Shown one piece after another: positions 24,132 to 34,219 of a stretch of DNA of 64,000 nucleotides (position 1 is its first letter; the number at the start of each line of letters is the position of its first letter). A program made the position numbers and the translations under genes. The DNA is from Dyadobacter psychrotolerans. Its GTDB lineage: Bacteria > Bacteroidota > Bacteroidia > Cytophagales > Spirosomataceae. The stretch spans positions 248,001-312,000 of the forward strand of contig NZ_SMFL01000003.1 in NCBI RefSeq assembly GCF_004349265.1, read 5' to 3'. Below the pieces are notes generated by a model. The model worked only from the letters and a program-made list of their open reading frames with translations. It had not been told where the DNA came from and did no database searches.

Positions 24132-25600
24132 ATTTGTGCCATCAAGGTCATCAGCCGAACCAGTTCATCTCCCACTACACGACTGCTGCCCGGCTGGTAT
24201 TTATGCGCAATAATGGCGAAACTCAGTAATTCTCCTGATTTGGAAGTGACATATCCTGCGTACGCCCGTGTACCCTCAATTGATCCGCTTTTTGCCCTGA
24301 CATTACCTGCGGCCTTTGTTCCTTTTCCCAGGTTTCGTACCGTTCCGGTTTGTCCCAGGATACCGATACTTTTATAAAAATCACTGAAAGAGGTTTCACG
24401 GTTAACAGCGTTTAAAATTTCAGTCAAATTGTGAACTGTTAATGATCCTGAGGGAGATAGTCCACTGCCGTCTTTTATAAAAAAACCTCTCATGTCCGCA
24501 TTTCTTGAAACCCAGTAATTGGTAGCGGCTTTCGCAGAAGCGTCATATTCGCTGTTACCTGCCAGTTTTTTTCCCAATTGTTTCAAAAATGAATCCGCAT
24601 ACAAATTAATACTCCACAAGTTCGTCTGGAGGCAAAGTTCGCGTAGTGTCGGCGATTTATATTCGTCTAAAATCTTCCTGGGACCAATTATGGGCACAGG
24701 TTCACCTGTAAGCAGTGTTGTGGTTCCAGCCACGGAAATAGAAGATTTTACCAAACTTTCTTTTAGTGCGTAAGCAGCATAACCAGACGGATCTGGAATG
24801 GATCCTTTAACTGTATAGGTGGTAAAACCCATAGGAACAGTTCCTGTCAGAACAACCTCATGTCCCAGCGGATTGCTGTACAAAATGGTTTGATCTCCCG
24901 AACCTTTTTCACCCGTTGTAACCTGATTTGTAAAGCCCAAATAAGAAATACCTGGCTCTGTACCCAGATATGCAGCAGGATCGCCGGTTGATAATCCCGG
25001 TTTAAATTTCACTTTATACAAATTTTCATTGAAGTTTAGTGCCTGTACGCCTGCACCGTAGTAGTTTCCTAAATCAGCCCAGATCCAGCTGTCAGCAACC
25101 GAACGTTTATCAAAAAATGATGCGTCCGGAATCACCGAGCCTTTAACAAACCGGATCCCTGCATTGGCCACAGCTGCACTCCACCGTGCCAACAGCGCAG
25201 CAGAAGCAGGGTATCCCTTGAAACGGTCGCTACCCAAAGACGGATCGCCTGTGCCTCGTATATAAATATTGCCGTACAAAGTATCTTTTCTGATCTCGCC
25301 ATCGTATTCAAGAAAAGTTTGAAACCGGTGATCTCCGCCAAAAACAGAGAGGACTGTCGCGGTCGAAACCAATTTCAATGTGGACGCCGAAGGAAGCGAG
25401 CGCTGCTGATTCAGAGAAAAAATTTGCTTTCCCTGTTTTACAGATTTCAGACTGACAGCCAGCGTACCATTTCGGAACAACTCACTGTTTTGTAGTTCGA
25501 GCACTGCGTCACTAAAATTTGTTAAACCCAGACTATCAACCGACTGTGCAAAATTTACAGTTCCAAAAATTGTCAGAAGTAAACCAAGAAGAAATTTCAT
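24128..25600 (-). CDS. dacB: D-alanyl-D-alanine carboxypeptidase/endopeptidase (PBP4 family)
   Basis: A 490-residue protein with a signal peptide (LLLTIFGTVNFAQ). The penicillin-binding motifs are SxxK (S73-T-L-K76, in SASTLKLV), SxN as SINLYADSF, and KTG as KSG in RAKSGSIEGTRAYAGY. The long middle insert (residues 90-280) is typical of PBP4. It trims D-Ala from or cleaves cross-links in peptidoglycan in the periplasm. Confidence 0.92.
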   Translation of the reverse strand: MKFLLGLLLTIFGTVNFAQSVDSLGLTNFSDAVLELQNSELFRNGTLAVSLKSVKQGKQIFSLNQQRSLPSASTLKLVSTATVLSVFGGDHRFQTFLEYDGEIRKDTLYGNIYIRGTGDPSLGSDRFKGYPASAALLARWSAAVANAGIRFVKGSVIPDASFFDKRSVADSWIWADLGNYYGAGVQALNFNENLYKVKFKPGLSTGDPAAYLGTEPGISYLGFTNQVTTGEKGSGDQTILYSNPLGHEVVLTGTVPMGFTTYTVKGSIPDPSGYAAYALKESLVKSSISVAGTTTLLTGEPVPIIGPRKILDEYKSPTLRELCLQTNLWSINLYADSFLKQLGKKLAGNSEYDASAKAATNYWVSRNADMRGFFIKDGSGLSPSGSLTVHNLTEILNAVNRETSFSDFYKSIGILGQTGTVRNLGKGTKAAGNVRAKSGSIEGTRAYAGYVTSKSGELLSFAIIAHKYQPGSSRVVGDELVRLMTLMAQI

Positions 25601-25896
25601 ATAGTCGTTAAGTAGCAGGTTTTCCCTGCAAAATGAAAGAATCAGTTCTAATCTAGTAAGTAAAGCCTAAATCTCAGTCTCTTTTTTGATACTTTTGTGT
25701 TAACTTAATGCGGTTGGGTAACGAAAGCGGCGGCACACTATATCTAGGATATTGCTTTTTGCAGCTCCTTTTCAGATTATATTTAATCCATTGAATTAAT
25801 TAAAAAAACACAACTTAGACAAGATTCAGAAATTAATATTGATTTTTCCCGTTGAGTGAAAAATCGCAATATAGATATTCACCCCATTCGAAAAAT

Positions 25897-27321
25897 ATGA
25901 AATTGACATTTTGGGGAGCTGCACAGCAAGTAACAGGTAGTATGTTCCTGTTAGAATCGGACGACTACCGAATTTTGATTGACTGCGGTTCAGATTTTGA
26001 TTTAGATGAGATAGGCAGAAAAACCCGTTATGACGAACAAAAAAGTGTTTTTCCATTTGATGCAAGTTTAATAAACACCGTACTTCTCACACACGCTCAC
26101 ATTGATCATTCGGGTAATATTCCGAATTTATTTAAAGAGGGATTTGAAGGCAGAGTGGTCTGCACGGAACCTACACTGGCACTTTCTGCACTTTTATTAA
26201 AGGATGCAGCCAATCTTCATCAGAAAAGGCTTAATGCGCGTAACGGAGCAAACAGCAAGAAAAAAGGGAAGAAGAAAAAGGAAGTTCCGAGGGATTATTT
26301 TGTTGAAAAAAATGTAATTGAGGCCCTTGATAATTTCGTTCCTGTCGCTTTTGGGCAGCGTTACCGGATAGCTGATCACATTGCGATCACGTTTTATGCG
26401 GCCGGCCATTTGCTTGGCGCGGCACATATTGTGGTGGAAGTTTTTGAAAACGGAGAAAAGAAAAGAATCTGTTTTTCAGGTGATATCGGAAGGAGTAACT
26501 ATCCTTTGCTGACAGATCCGCAGGAAGTTCCGAACGTGGATTACCTGATCTGTGAAACGACATACGGCAACCGACTGCATGAAAATACCAATTCTCCTTC
26601 GGATGCACTGGCAGATGTGATCAAGAGAACCTGTATCGATATTCCGGGCCGGCTGATCATTCCGTCTTTCAGCGTAGGCCGTACACAGGCGCTTCTTTAC
26701 ACGCTCAATAAGATTTATGCTGACCATTCATTCCCGAATCTTAAAGTTTTCTCCGATAGTCCTTTGGCACATAGCAGCACAAAGGTTTATCAGCGGCATG
26801 TGCGTTTACTAAACAAGGAAGCCCGGACTTTTCAGGATGACAATGACATGCTCTTTGATTTTGACAATCTGATCTATCTGGAAAGTTCAGACGCCAGCAG
26901 GGCAATCTCCAATTACAACGAACCTTGTATCATCATTTCCTCGTCGGGAATGGTACAGGGCGGTCGTGTGGAGCATCACGTGGAGGCCAATATCGGAAAC
27001 CCTTATGCAACCATTCTGATGATTGGCTATGCTTCGGAAGGAACACTTGGATGGAGGCTTCTGAACGGGCAGGATACGATTTCAATTCGCGGTAAACAGC
27101 TGCCTGTCTTGGCTAATATTGAAAAAATTGACGTATTTAGCGGTCACGGAGATCAGAATGACTTAATAAAATTTGTAAAAATGCAGGATCCTGAAAAGCT
27201 AAAAGCAGTTTTCCTGGTACATGGCGAGCAGCAAAGTATGGCTGACTTCCAAAATAAGATTCAACAACTAGGCTATAATACGGTAGAAATACCATTAAGA
27301 GGACGTACATACGAACTTTGA
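25897..27321 (+). CDS. MBL-fold beta-CASP RNA exonuclease/metallohydrolase
   Basis: A 474-residue protein from the ATG at 25897 (the family start MKLTFWGAAQQVTG). The metallo-beta-lactamase motif is THAHIDHSGN, then SGDIGR, and the beta-CASP region carries FSGHGDQND and SSGMVQGGRVEHH. These enzymes resemble RNase J and CPSF-73 and process RNA with two zinc ions. A basic loop (KKKGKKKKEV, about residue 130) is an insertion. A small gap separates it from accA on the same strand. Confidence 0.92.
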   Translation: MKLTFWGAAQQVTGSMFLLESDDYRILIDCGSDFDLDEIGRKTRYDEQKSVFPFDASLINTVLLTHAHIDHSGNIPNLFKEGFEGRVVCTEPTLALSALLLKDAANLHQKRLNARNGANSKKKGKKKKEVPRDYFVEKNVIEALDNFVPVAFGQRYRIADHIAITFYAAGHLLGAAHIVVEVFENGEKKRICFSGDIGRSNYPLLTDPQEVPNVDYLICETTYGNRLHENTNSPSDALADVIKRTCIDIPGRLIIPSFSVGRTQALLYTLNKIYADHSFPNLKVFSDSPLAHSSTKVYQRHVRLLNKEARTFQDDNDMLFDFDNLIYLESSDASRAISNYNEPCIIISSSGMVQGGRVEHHVEANIGNPYATILMIGYASEGTLGWRLLNGQDTISIRGKQLPVLANIEKIDVFSGHGDQNDLIKFVKMQDPEKLKAVFLVHGEQQSMADFQNKIQQLGYNTVEIPLRGRTYEL

Positions 27322-27354
27322 TCCTCAATTAGCCCGCAAATCAGAACCTAAAAG

Positions 27355-28308
27355 ATGAGAACATACCTGGATTTTGAAAAACCTATGGCCGAGCTCGAAC
27401 GCAAGCTCGAAGAAATGAAAACATTAGCTTCGGAAAATAATGTGGATTTCTCCGGGGCCATTTCCTTATTGGAAAATAATATAACAGATCTTCGAAAAGA
27501 AATATTTGAAAATCTTACCCGCTGGCAACGCGTGCAGCTGTCGCGCCATCCTGACCGCCCGTATACACTCGATTACATCGAACGTATCTGTGATGAATTC
27601 ATCGAATTGCATGGCGACCGCCAGGTAAGAGATGATCCGGCTGTTATCGGCGGACTGGCAAACGTTGGCGGACAATCTTTTATGCTGATCGGACAACAAA
27701 AAGGCCGTAATACCAAACAGCGTCAGCATCGTAATTTTGGTATGCCAAATCCGGAAGGTTACAGAAAGGCTTTACGTCTGATGAAACTGGCAGAGAAATT
27801 TAATAAACCCATTGTTACACTCATCGACACGCCGGGTGCTTTTCCCGGAATGGAAGCTGAGGAACGCGGGCAGGGAGAGGCGATTGCGCGTAACCTGAAA
27901 GAAATGTTTATGCTGAAAGTACCTGTGATCTGTATTGTGATCGGTGAAGGTGCTTCCGGTGGTGCATTAGGGATCGCAATCGGAGACCGTGTGCTTATGC
28001 TTGAAAATACCTGGTATTCAGTAATTTCCCCTGAAAACTGCTCTACAATCCTTTGGCGCAGCTGGGATTTCAAGGAACAGGCGGCTGACGCTATGAAAAT
28101 TACCGCCAAAGATATGAAGGAAAATAAGCTGGTTGATGGGATTATTTCTGAACCGCTTGGTGGTGCACATCTGGACCATGACTGGATGGCCGCTGAACTG
28201 AAAAGAGTAATTTTGGAAAACATCAAGGAACTTTCCAAAATTTCTACGGAAAAACGAATAGATCAGCGAATAGAAAAATTCTCAGCAATGGGTGTGGTAG
28301 TTGAGTAG
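27355..28308 (+). CDS. accA: Acetyl-CoA carboxylase carboxyltransferase subunit alpha
   Basis: A 317-residue protein, the normal AccA length. The signature [19 protein letters not shown], the region [20 protein letters not shown] and the oxyanion-hole glycines in [19 protein letters not shown] are all present. With AccD (not here) it transfers the carboxyl group from biotin to acetyl-CoA at the first step of fatty acid synthesis. Confidence 0.97.
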   Translation: MRTYLDFEKPMAELERKLEEMKTLASENNVDFSGAISLLENNITDLRKEIFENLTRWQRVQLSRHPDRPYTLDYIERICDEFIELHGDRQVRDDPAVIGGLANVGGQSFMLIGQQKGRNTKQRQHRNFGMPNPEGYRKALRLMKLAEKFNKPIVTLIDTPGAFPGMEAEERGQGEAIARNLKEMFMLKVPVICIVIGEGASGGALGIAIGDRVLMLENTWYSVISPENCSTILWRSWDFKEQAADAMKITAKDMKENKLVDGIISEPLGGAHLDHDWMAAELKRVILENIKELSKISTEKRIDQRIEKFSAMGVVVE

Positions 28309-28320
28309 TTATCTTAGTGA

Positions 28321-28399
28321 AATGTGAGAGGTGAATGTAGGAAGTGTTTTTCATGTATAACCGGTGCACATTTTACGTTTCACATTTAACATCTCACAA
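28321..28399. repeat. Imperfect inverted repeat between accA and the HAD gene
   Basis: AATGTGAGAGGTGAATGT (28321-28338) and ACATTTAACATCTCACAAT (28382-28400) are imperfectly complementary around a loop of about 45 nt. The wording (TGTGAGA...ATGT) looks like a dispersed intergenic hairpin. Confidence 0.4.
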
Positions 28400-28418
28400 T
28401 TAATGTGTTTAGCCAGTA

Positions 28419-29054
28419 ATGAAAAACGACAAGATCAAGAATATCATTTTCGATTTGGGTGACGTAATCCTGAATATTGATGTACCAGTTGCTTCGCTCT
28501 CCTTTGCGAAACTTAGCGGGCGGGAACAGCAGGAAATCATTTCTCTTTTTAAAGAAAAAGATCTTTTCCGGCAGTTTGAAACGGGCACGCTGGATGAAAA
28601 AGGGTTTAGGGATTATATTCGTGAGTTACTCGTTTTCCCGGACTGGACAGATGAAATGATTGATGTTGCCTGGAACAGCCTTTTACTTGACCTGCCGCCG
28701 GAACGCGTTGAGTTGCTTAAAAAGCTGAGAGAAAATCACAGATTGTTCCTGCTTAGCAACACAAGTTCAATTCATATTACGCAGGTAAACAAGATTCTGG
28801 AAGCGGCTACCGGAATTGAAAAGCTGGATGACCTCTTTGAAAAGGTTTATTATTCTTATGAAATGGGTCTGATGAAACCGGACCCTGCGATTTATCTACA
28901 GGTTTTGAGCGAACAGGGGCTTGAAGCCGAGGAAACGCTTTTTCTGGATGATAATGTCGATAACATTTCAGCAGCTTCAAAATTAGGCATAGACACGATC
29001 CACGTCCAAAAGCCTGTTACCATACTGGACTATCTCAAAGATTATGTCGCCTAA
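28419..29054 (+). CDS. HAD superfamily hydrolase (subfamily IA, YihX-like)
   Basis: A 211-residue protein. Motif I is IIFDLGDVILNID, in the DLG form found in the YihX-type subfamily; motif II is in LFLLSNTSS, and motif III/IV in MKPDPAIYLQV and TLFLDDNVDNI. A small-molecule phosphatase or dehalogenase-type activity is expected; the substrate is unknown. Its stop overlaps the next gene by 11 nt. Confidence 0.9.
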   Translation: MKNDKIKNIIFDLGDVILNIDVPVASLSFAKLSGREQQEIISLFKEKDLFRQFETGTLDEKGFRDYIRELLVFPDWTDEMIDVAWNSLLLDLPPERVELLKKLRENHRLFLLSNTSSIHITQVNKILEAATGIEKLDDLFEKVYYSYEMGLMKPDPAIYLQVLSEQGLEAEETLFLDDNVDNISAASKLGIDTIHVQKPVTILDYLKDYVA

Positions 29055-30240
29055 TAACCGTACTTACCTTTTACAGGGCATACTTTTCATTTTAACGCTG
29101 ATTACTACTACGCTTGCAGGAGCAGAGTGGATTTATGGTAATCAATTTGGCTTCGTACTCAGCTTTTTTCAGTCCATTGCGGAATTACTTTCAGGGAAGG
29201 AAATTCCTTTGGAAGGTAAGTTTTTAGGTTGGGAGCAATTTCTGACAGGCCTTAAGTTTTCGATTCCCTTTCTGGCAATTTTAACCATTCATGAATTTGG
29301 CCATTATTTCACTGCCAAAGCACATCAGGTAAAGGTGACGCTGCCCTACTACATTCCATTATGGTTTGGGATATCACAAAGCATCGGAACCATGGGCGCC
29401 TTTATTCGAATCACTTCGGTTGTTAAATCCCGGCTAAAATTCTTTGACATTGGAATAGCAGGTCCGCTTGCCGGTTTTTTTGCTGCACTCGCCGTTTTAT
29501 GGTATGGTTTCACACACCTGCCGCCTCCAGAATACATTTTTACCATCCATCCTGAATACGAACGTTTTGGACAAAGTTATCCTCAGTTTGTATATCAAAA
29601 CGCTGCGGGAAATATTGCCTTAGGCGACAACATACTTTTCTGGCTTTTTAAAACATACATTGCCGATCCTGCCAGACTACCGCATGTTTATGAAATGATC
29701 CACTACCCCATCATTTTTGCAGGTTATCTGTCTTTGTTTTTTACTTCATTGAACCTGATACCAATCGGACAGCTTGACGGGGGACATATCCTTTACGGAC
29801 TGATTGGAAAAAAGAAATTCGATGTAGTTGCGCCTGTCTTATTTAGCATTTTTGTATTCTTTGCTGGCTTAGGACTTTTCAAACCTGAATCGTTTGCTAT
29901 CGGTAGTGATGAAGTTTTCTACGAACAGCTGTTATATCTGTTTTTATATATCTACTTTATTTACATCTGCTTCAAAAGAACCATTGAATCCTCTTCAACT
30001 GCATTGATGATCAGCCTGATTATTGTCGTTGCCCAGTTTGGTATTTCTTATCTTATGCCAGGTGTTGAAGGCTATTCCGGTTTTCTTCCTTTTGTATTTA
30101 TTCTTGGCAGATTCCTCGGCGTTAAACATCCTGAAACAGAAGAAAATGAGCCACTTGATACACCCCGTGTCATTTTAGGGATTTTCGCCTTGCTTATTTT
30201 TATAATTACATTTAGCCCAAATCCGTTTCTTATTATTTAA
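29044..30240 (+). CDS. Site-2 protease family membrane metallopeptidase (M50)
   Basis: A 398-residue multi-pass protein. The zinc motif HEFGH lies in a membrane helix (LTIHEFGHYFTAKAH, about residue 81) and the second motif is NLIPIGQLDGGHILYG, with a conserved Asp. This is the M50 arrangement that cleaves transmembrane substrates in regulated intramembrane proteolysis. It overlaps the HAD gene start-stop and is probably co-transcribed with it and with the acyltransferase. Confidence 0.9.
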   Translation: MSPNNRTYLLQGILFILTLITTTLAGAEWIYGNQFGFVLSFFQSIAELLSGKEIPLEGKFLGWEQFLTGLKFSIPFLAILTIHEFGHYFTAKAHQVKVTLPYYIPLWFGISQSIGTMGAFIRITSVVKSRLKFFDIGIAGPLAGFFAALAVLWYGFTHLPPPEYIFTIHPEYERFGQSYPQFVYQNAAGNIALGDNILFWLFKTYIADPARLPHVYEMIHYPIIFAGYLSLFFTSLNLIPIGQLDGGHILYGLIGKKKFDVVAPVLFSIFVFFAGLGLFKPESFAIGSDEVFYEQLLYLFLYIYFIYICFKRTIESSSTALMISLIIVVAQFGISYLMPGVEGYSGFLPFVFILGRFLGVKHPETEENEPLDTPRVILGIFALLIFIITFSPNPFLII

Positions 30241-30270
30241 GGTTTGCTTTGATCCTTGCCACCGAACATC

Positions 30271-30843
30271 ATGCTAAGAGCTATCACCGCCTTCTTGTAT
30301 CGTGCCGCCGGATGGAATGTAATTGGCCGGCCTCCGGTCGAGGTCCGGAAAGCAGTCTGGGTGGGCGCTCCGCATACTTCCAACTGGGATTTCATTGTTT
30401 GTCTTGGCGGCAGAGCAGAGTTAAAAATCAACATTGGGTTTCTGGCAAAAAGTCAGCTTTTTAAATGGTATTCCGGCTGGCTTTTCAAAGCACTGGGGTG
30501 TTATCCGGTTTATCGAAACAAATCCACAAACCTGGTTGACACCGTTTCTGCCATGTTTCAGCAGTATGATGACTTACATATTGCAATTACGCCGGAAGGC
30601 ACCAGAAAGGATGTTGACAAAATAAAAACCGGCTTTTACCACATTGCACTGAAAGCAAATGTTCCACTCATCCTAATTGGTTTTGACTATCCAAGAAAGG
30701 CGATCGTCATCAGTGAGCCTGTATTTCTGCAAAATGACTTTGATAAGGATATGAAGGTTATTTACGATTTCTACCTCACGGTTCAGGGAGAGCGTAAAAC
30801 CTGGCTTAGGAATTATGAAGCAACGGGAATAATTGTGGCTTAA
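30271..30843 (+). CDS. PlsC-like 1-acyl-glycerol-3-phosphate acyltransferase
   Basis: A 190-residue protein from the ATG at 30271. The acyltransferase motif is HTSNWDF (His-x4-Asp) and the downstream glycine motif is TPEGTRKDVDKIKTGF. Short proteins of this type are found in Bacteroidota lipid biosynthesis. The start is 30 nt after the M50 stop. The stop overlaps by 4 nt the stop of the convergent histidine kinase gene. Confidence 0.85.
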   Translation: MLRAITAFLYRAAGWNVIGRPPVEVRKAVWVGAPHTSNWDFIVCLGGRAELKINIGFLAKSQLFKWYSGWLFKALGCYPVYRNKSTNLVDTVSAMFQQYDDLHIAITPEGTRKDVDKIKTGFYHIALKANVPLILIGFDYPRKAIVISEPVFLQNDFDKDMKVIYDFYLTVQGERKTWLRNYEATGIIVA

Positions 30844-32126
30844 AACAAAATCACAAATTCAGTCCAGCCATCTTCATTGGTTTTCAACGAAAAATGAAAA
30901 CCATGATTCATCAATATTTCGCGGCTTAGTGTCAGGCCTATTCCCTGGCCGTCGGCTTTGCTGCTGTAAAAAGGATTAAAAAGCTGATCTGACTCATTTT
31001 GTGAAATTGGCTTTCCGTTGTTTCTAATCACCAGATTTCGATCCGTCAGCAACAATTCAATACGGTTATTCTTCTTACAAGCCTCAATTGCATTTTTTAT
31101 TACATTTACCAAAACCTGTTCCATTTGTCCGGAATCGATGGGTAAGGTTATTGAAATAGGTTCGAGCACTTCCAGAGTTACCTGTTTTTTCCCGGCAAAA
31201 GATTGCATAAACAGTGCTACATCCTTCACGAGTAAATCCAGCCTGACCTCTTCAAAAGCAGGGATTGGAAGACGTACCACATCAGCAAAGTTCCGCATGA
31301 ACATGGTTAGCCGCATATTGCGTTCAGAAGCGATCCGTAGCGCCTCATTCAGGTCTGTGTACATTTCGTTCACCAGATAACTGCGGGTAGTCTGGATAAT
31401 CGAATCGGTTGCTCCCAAAGTGTTATTTACCTCATGTGCCATCATACGGATAACCTTTCCATAAGCTTTCTTTTCCGACTCAAGCATCTCAGCGGTAAGC
31501 TCTTCGATCATCAAAAATGACCGTCTGAATCCCTGATCCATAAAATGAGAACGCTGTACTTTAAAAGTTTCGATTCCATCCGCCTTAATAATACGCGATT
31601 CACCATCAGGAAGACTTTCAAGTTCAGTAAACAGTGTCAACCCAATCTCTGAAAGTTTTTTTCCCTTTAAATCAACCGGGTTAATTTTGAACTGATTGAC
31701 AGCCTTTAAATTAAACGATTCGATTCTATCATCAAAATCCAGGATGACGATGGAAATGGGTGAAGCCGCAATCAGCTTTTCCAAAAAAAAATGCTGCTCG
31801 TTTAACTTCGTCCGTTCCTCCCGGAGCTGGTCAATCATCAGATTATAAACCTCGATCAAAGTATCGACTTCCCCTTTACCAGTAGGTACGAACTTGATAG
31901 TAAAGTCTTTATCTTTTATTGCCTCAATGCCGGATCTTACAAATTCGTTAGGTTGCATAAAATTTCGGTATAACTGAATGGACGCAGCAATGGAAAGCAA
32001 CAGAAAAATTTCAGAAGCAATGAAGAACAGTTTATTTTGAAAAAGAAGATTGTACACCAACAGGATCAGCACCAGATGCAGCGCCGACATGTAAATAATG
32101 TATCTGCTTTTTGTAGACCACCTCAT
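30840..32126 (-). CDS. NtrY-like sensor histidine kinase
   Basis: A 428-residue protein with two membrane helices near the N-terminus (residues 9-50), a HAMP-like linker, a PAS-like region around residue 120-200 and a HisKA/HATPase module. The H box is MMAHEVNNTLG; N, G1 and G2 motifs are NVIKNAIEACKKNN, VIRNNGKP and DGQGIGLTLSREI. The start overlaps the regulator gene's stop by 4 nt (ATGA), so kinase and regulator form one operon. The signal is unknown; the adjacent export operon is a plausible target. Confidence 0.9.
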   Translation of the reverse strand: MRWSTKSRYIIYMSALHLVLILLVYNLLFQNKLFFIASEIFLLLSIAASIQLYRNFMQPNEFVRSGIEAIKDKDFTIKFVPTGKGEVDTLIEVYNLMIDQLREERTKLNEQHFFLEKLIAASPISIVILDFDDRIESFNLKAVNQFKINPVDLKGKKLSEIGLTLFTELESLPDGESRIIKADGIETFKVQRSHFMDQGFRRSFLMIEELTAEMLESEKKAYGKVIRMMAHEVNNTLGATDSIIQTTRSYLVNEMYTDLNEALRIASERNMRLTMFMRNFADVVRLPIPAFEEVRLDLLVKDVALFMQSFAGKKQVTLEVLEPISITLPIDSGQMEQVLVNVIKNAIEACKKNNRIELLLTDRNLVIRNNGKPISQNESDQLFNPFYSSKADGQGIGLTLSREILMNHGFHFSLKTNEDGWTEFVILF

Positions 32127-33496
32127 ACGTCTTCCGATTCGTAGGAGATACCATATTTTTCAAGTCTACGGTACAAAGCAAACCGGGTTATTCCCAGCGA
32201 CCGGGCAACTTTGGAAACTTTATTCTGATGAAAATCCATGGCTTTTCTGATCATTTGAAATTCCATTTCTTCCAAAGTAATGGTGCCTACTTCGGGTAAA
32301 GATTTACTCCCGGCCTGCGAAGTTCCTGTATGAATGTGTTTTTGAAAATCATCGACATCAAGCACATCGCCGGCAGAAAGGAGAACAGTTCTTTCAACGA
32401 TGTTTTTCAACTGTCGGATATTCCCCTGTAACGGAAGATTTTTCAGCCATTTTGAAGCAGCAGCACTTAATTGTAAATCAGGCTTTTGGTAAATGACTTT
32501 TAAATTATTAATAAAAAATTGTGAGAGTAACGGGATATCGTCAGGCCGTTCACGCAGCGCAGGAAGTTTCACGGTAATTAAGTTGATACGATAATACAAA
32601 TCTTCCCGAAAGGTGCCGTTGGCCACCATTTCTTCCAGATTTCGGTTGGTGGCACAAATAACGCGGACATCCACTGTCCTGCTTTTACTGCTTCCCAAAG
32701 GCTCAAAAGTTCGTTCCTGTAAAACCCTGAGCAGTTTTACCTGACTTGAAAGATCCAATTCTCCTATTTCGTCCAGAAAAATCGAACCGCGGTCAGCCAG
32801 TTCGAAACGTCCTGCCCTATCCGTTTTGGCATCCGTAAAAGCACCGCGGACATGGCCAAACAGCTCACTTTCGAACAGTGTCGAAGAAATTCCTCCGAGA
32901 TTGACTTTTACAAAAGGTCTTGACTTACGTTTGCTGTTCAGGTGAATTGCCTCCGCTATCAGTTCCTTCCCGGTTCCGCTTTCACCAGTAATCAGCACAG
33001 GCGCGTCTGTAGTTGCTACACGACCAACCGTTTCGAGGATTTCCAGCAATTTCGGGTCTTTCCCGACGATATTCTGAAACTGATATTTTTGTTCCAGTAT
33101 TCTGCGGTTAGAAACCTCAGGAGCCTGCTGTTCCAGATTGAGGATGGTTTTTACTGATTGAAGCAGATATTCATTTTGCCAGGGTTTGGTAATAAAATCA
33201 CGGGCACCTAGTTTCATCCCCAGCACTGCCAGATCTATTGTTCCCCAGCCCGTTATGAGTATCACCGGAATTTTCGGGTTGAATTTATGGATTCTCTGAA
33301 GTAACGCAATTCCTTCCTCACCCGAAGTTTCGATAGAGAAGTTCAGATCCAGCAGTATCAACTCCGGTGTTTCATTTTCAATTATTTCAAAAGCATCCTC
33401 TGCTGAGCCTGCACCACGAACAGTGAAACCTTCTTTTTTAAGCAAAAGAGCTAATGAAGTACGTATGGCTAAATCGTCGTCGACTATGAGGAGCAT
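32123..33496 (-). CDS. Sigma54-dependent response regulator (NtrC family)
   Basis: A 457-residue protein with a receiver domain (phospho-acceptor Asp in LILLDLNF, about residue 50; acidic LIVDDD at the start), an AAA+ domain with Walker A GESGTGKELIAE and Walker B GSIFLDEIGEL, and a C-terminal Fis HTH (NKVSKVARSLGITRFALYRR). The sigma54-contact loop reads GAFTDA instead of GAFTGA. It activates sigma54 promoters after phosphorylation by the kinase encoded downstream. Confidence 0.92.
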   Translation of the reverse strand: MLLIVDDDLAIRTSLALLLKKEGFTVRGAGSAEDAFEIIENETPELILLDLNFSIETSGEEGIALLQRIHKFNPKIPVILITGWGTIDLAVLGMKLGARDFITKPWQNEYLLQSVKTILNLEQQAPEVSNRRILEQKYQFQNIVGKDPKLLEILETVGRVATTDAPVLITGESGTGKELIAEAIHLNSKRKSRPFVKVNLGGISSTLFESELFGHVRGAFTDAKTDRAGRFELADRGSIFLDEIGELDLSSQVKLLRVLQERTFEPLGSSKSRTVDVRVICATNRNLEEMVANGTFREDLYYRINLITVKLPALRERPDDIPLLSQFFINNLKVIYQKPDLQLSAAASKWLKNLPLQGNIRQLKNIVERTVLLSAGDVLDVDDFQKHIHTGTSQAGSKSLPEVGTITLEEMEFQMIRKAMDFHQNKVSKVARSLGITRFALYRRLEKYGISYESEDV

Positions 33497-33499
33497 GTT

Positions 33500-33902
33500 T
33501 CAACTGTTCTGATTGAAAATTTGTTCAAATTCTCTCAGGCTTAAGACTTTAATGAATGGAAATTTTAATGTTTTAACCGTTTTAAAATGATTGTCTTCTG
33601 TAACTAAATAGGACGCACCTGATGCGACAAAACAATCAACAAATTTATCATCATCGGGATCTGATTTTACAGCAAACCATCGTTAATATCTCGTTACATA
33701 TTCAATATTTGATAGATTATCAAACACGCCTAATACTGCATCAGCTACTGGCTTTCCCAATCTGTTACTTATGATTTCTTCGTATTTAATTTGTTACACA
33801 AAGCGTAATTCTCCCATCAAGAACAGCCCGAAAAATCCAGTGAGAAGATGAACGACTGGAAACAGATACCCATAAAACATTCGTATCGATAACAATCTTC
33901 AA
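33500..33902 (-). pseudogene. Decayed PIN-domain toxin gene (VapC-like)
   Basis: On the minus strand a frame opens with LKIVIDTNVLWVSVSSRSS, the PIN-domain Asp-containing start, and runs to CVTN, where a frameshift and stop interrupt it. Another frame continues with KYEEIISNRLGKPVADAVLG up to VTRY, a stop, then KSDPDDDKFVDCFVASGASY and VTEDNHF, the C-terminal PIN motifs. The gene is therefore broken by at least two lesions. It overlaps the antitoxin relic and sits just before the NtrC-like gene. Confidence 0.7.
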
Positions 33903-34120
33903 AGTGCAGAAGATTTACGGTGATGCTCTTTGGAAAGCCTTTCTGTATCTGAAGATCTCCATTCGTTTTCCTCCCAAACATTATCAGCCAGTCATATTGC
34001 CTTTTCAGCAAAACAGTCGGCTAGCATTTTACGGATAGCAACAATATCCGCATCGTCAATCTGACGTGAGTAAGTCCGAAGCAGTTCAAGCTGCAGGTTT
34101 GAAAAAGATTGAGTTTCCAC
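33899..34120 (-). pseudogene. Decayed antitoxin gene upstream of the PIN relic
   Basis: A frame from the GTG at 34120 reads ETQSFSNLQLELLRTYSRQI then DADIVAIRKMLADCFAEKAI, an in-frame TGA, and continues LADNVWEENEWRSSDTERLS to a stop at 33899 that overlaps the PIN start. A small antitoxin followed by a PIN toxin is a typical VapBC-like layout. Broken, so probably non-functional. Confidence 0.6.
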
Positions 34121-34219
34121 TGTTGTTTAAAGTTATGATTAAAAACTATGGTCATTGTCTTTAATCTGGCCGACGATATTTTAACAGCAATTTACAAAAT
34201 TTATAACCTTAATCTGTAA

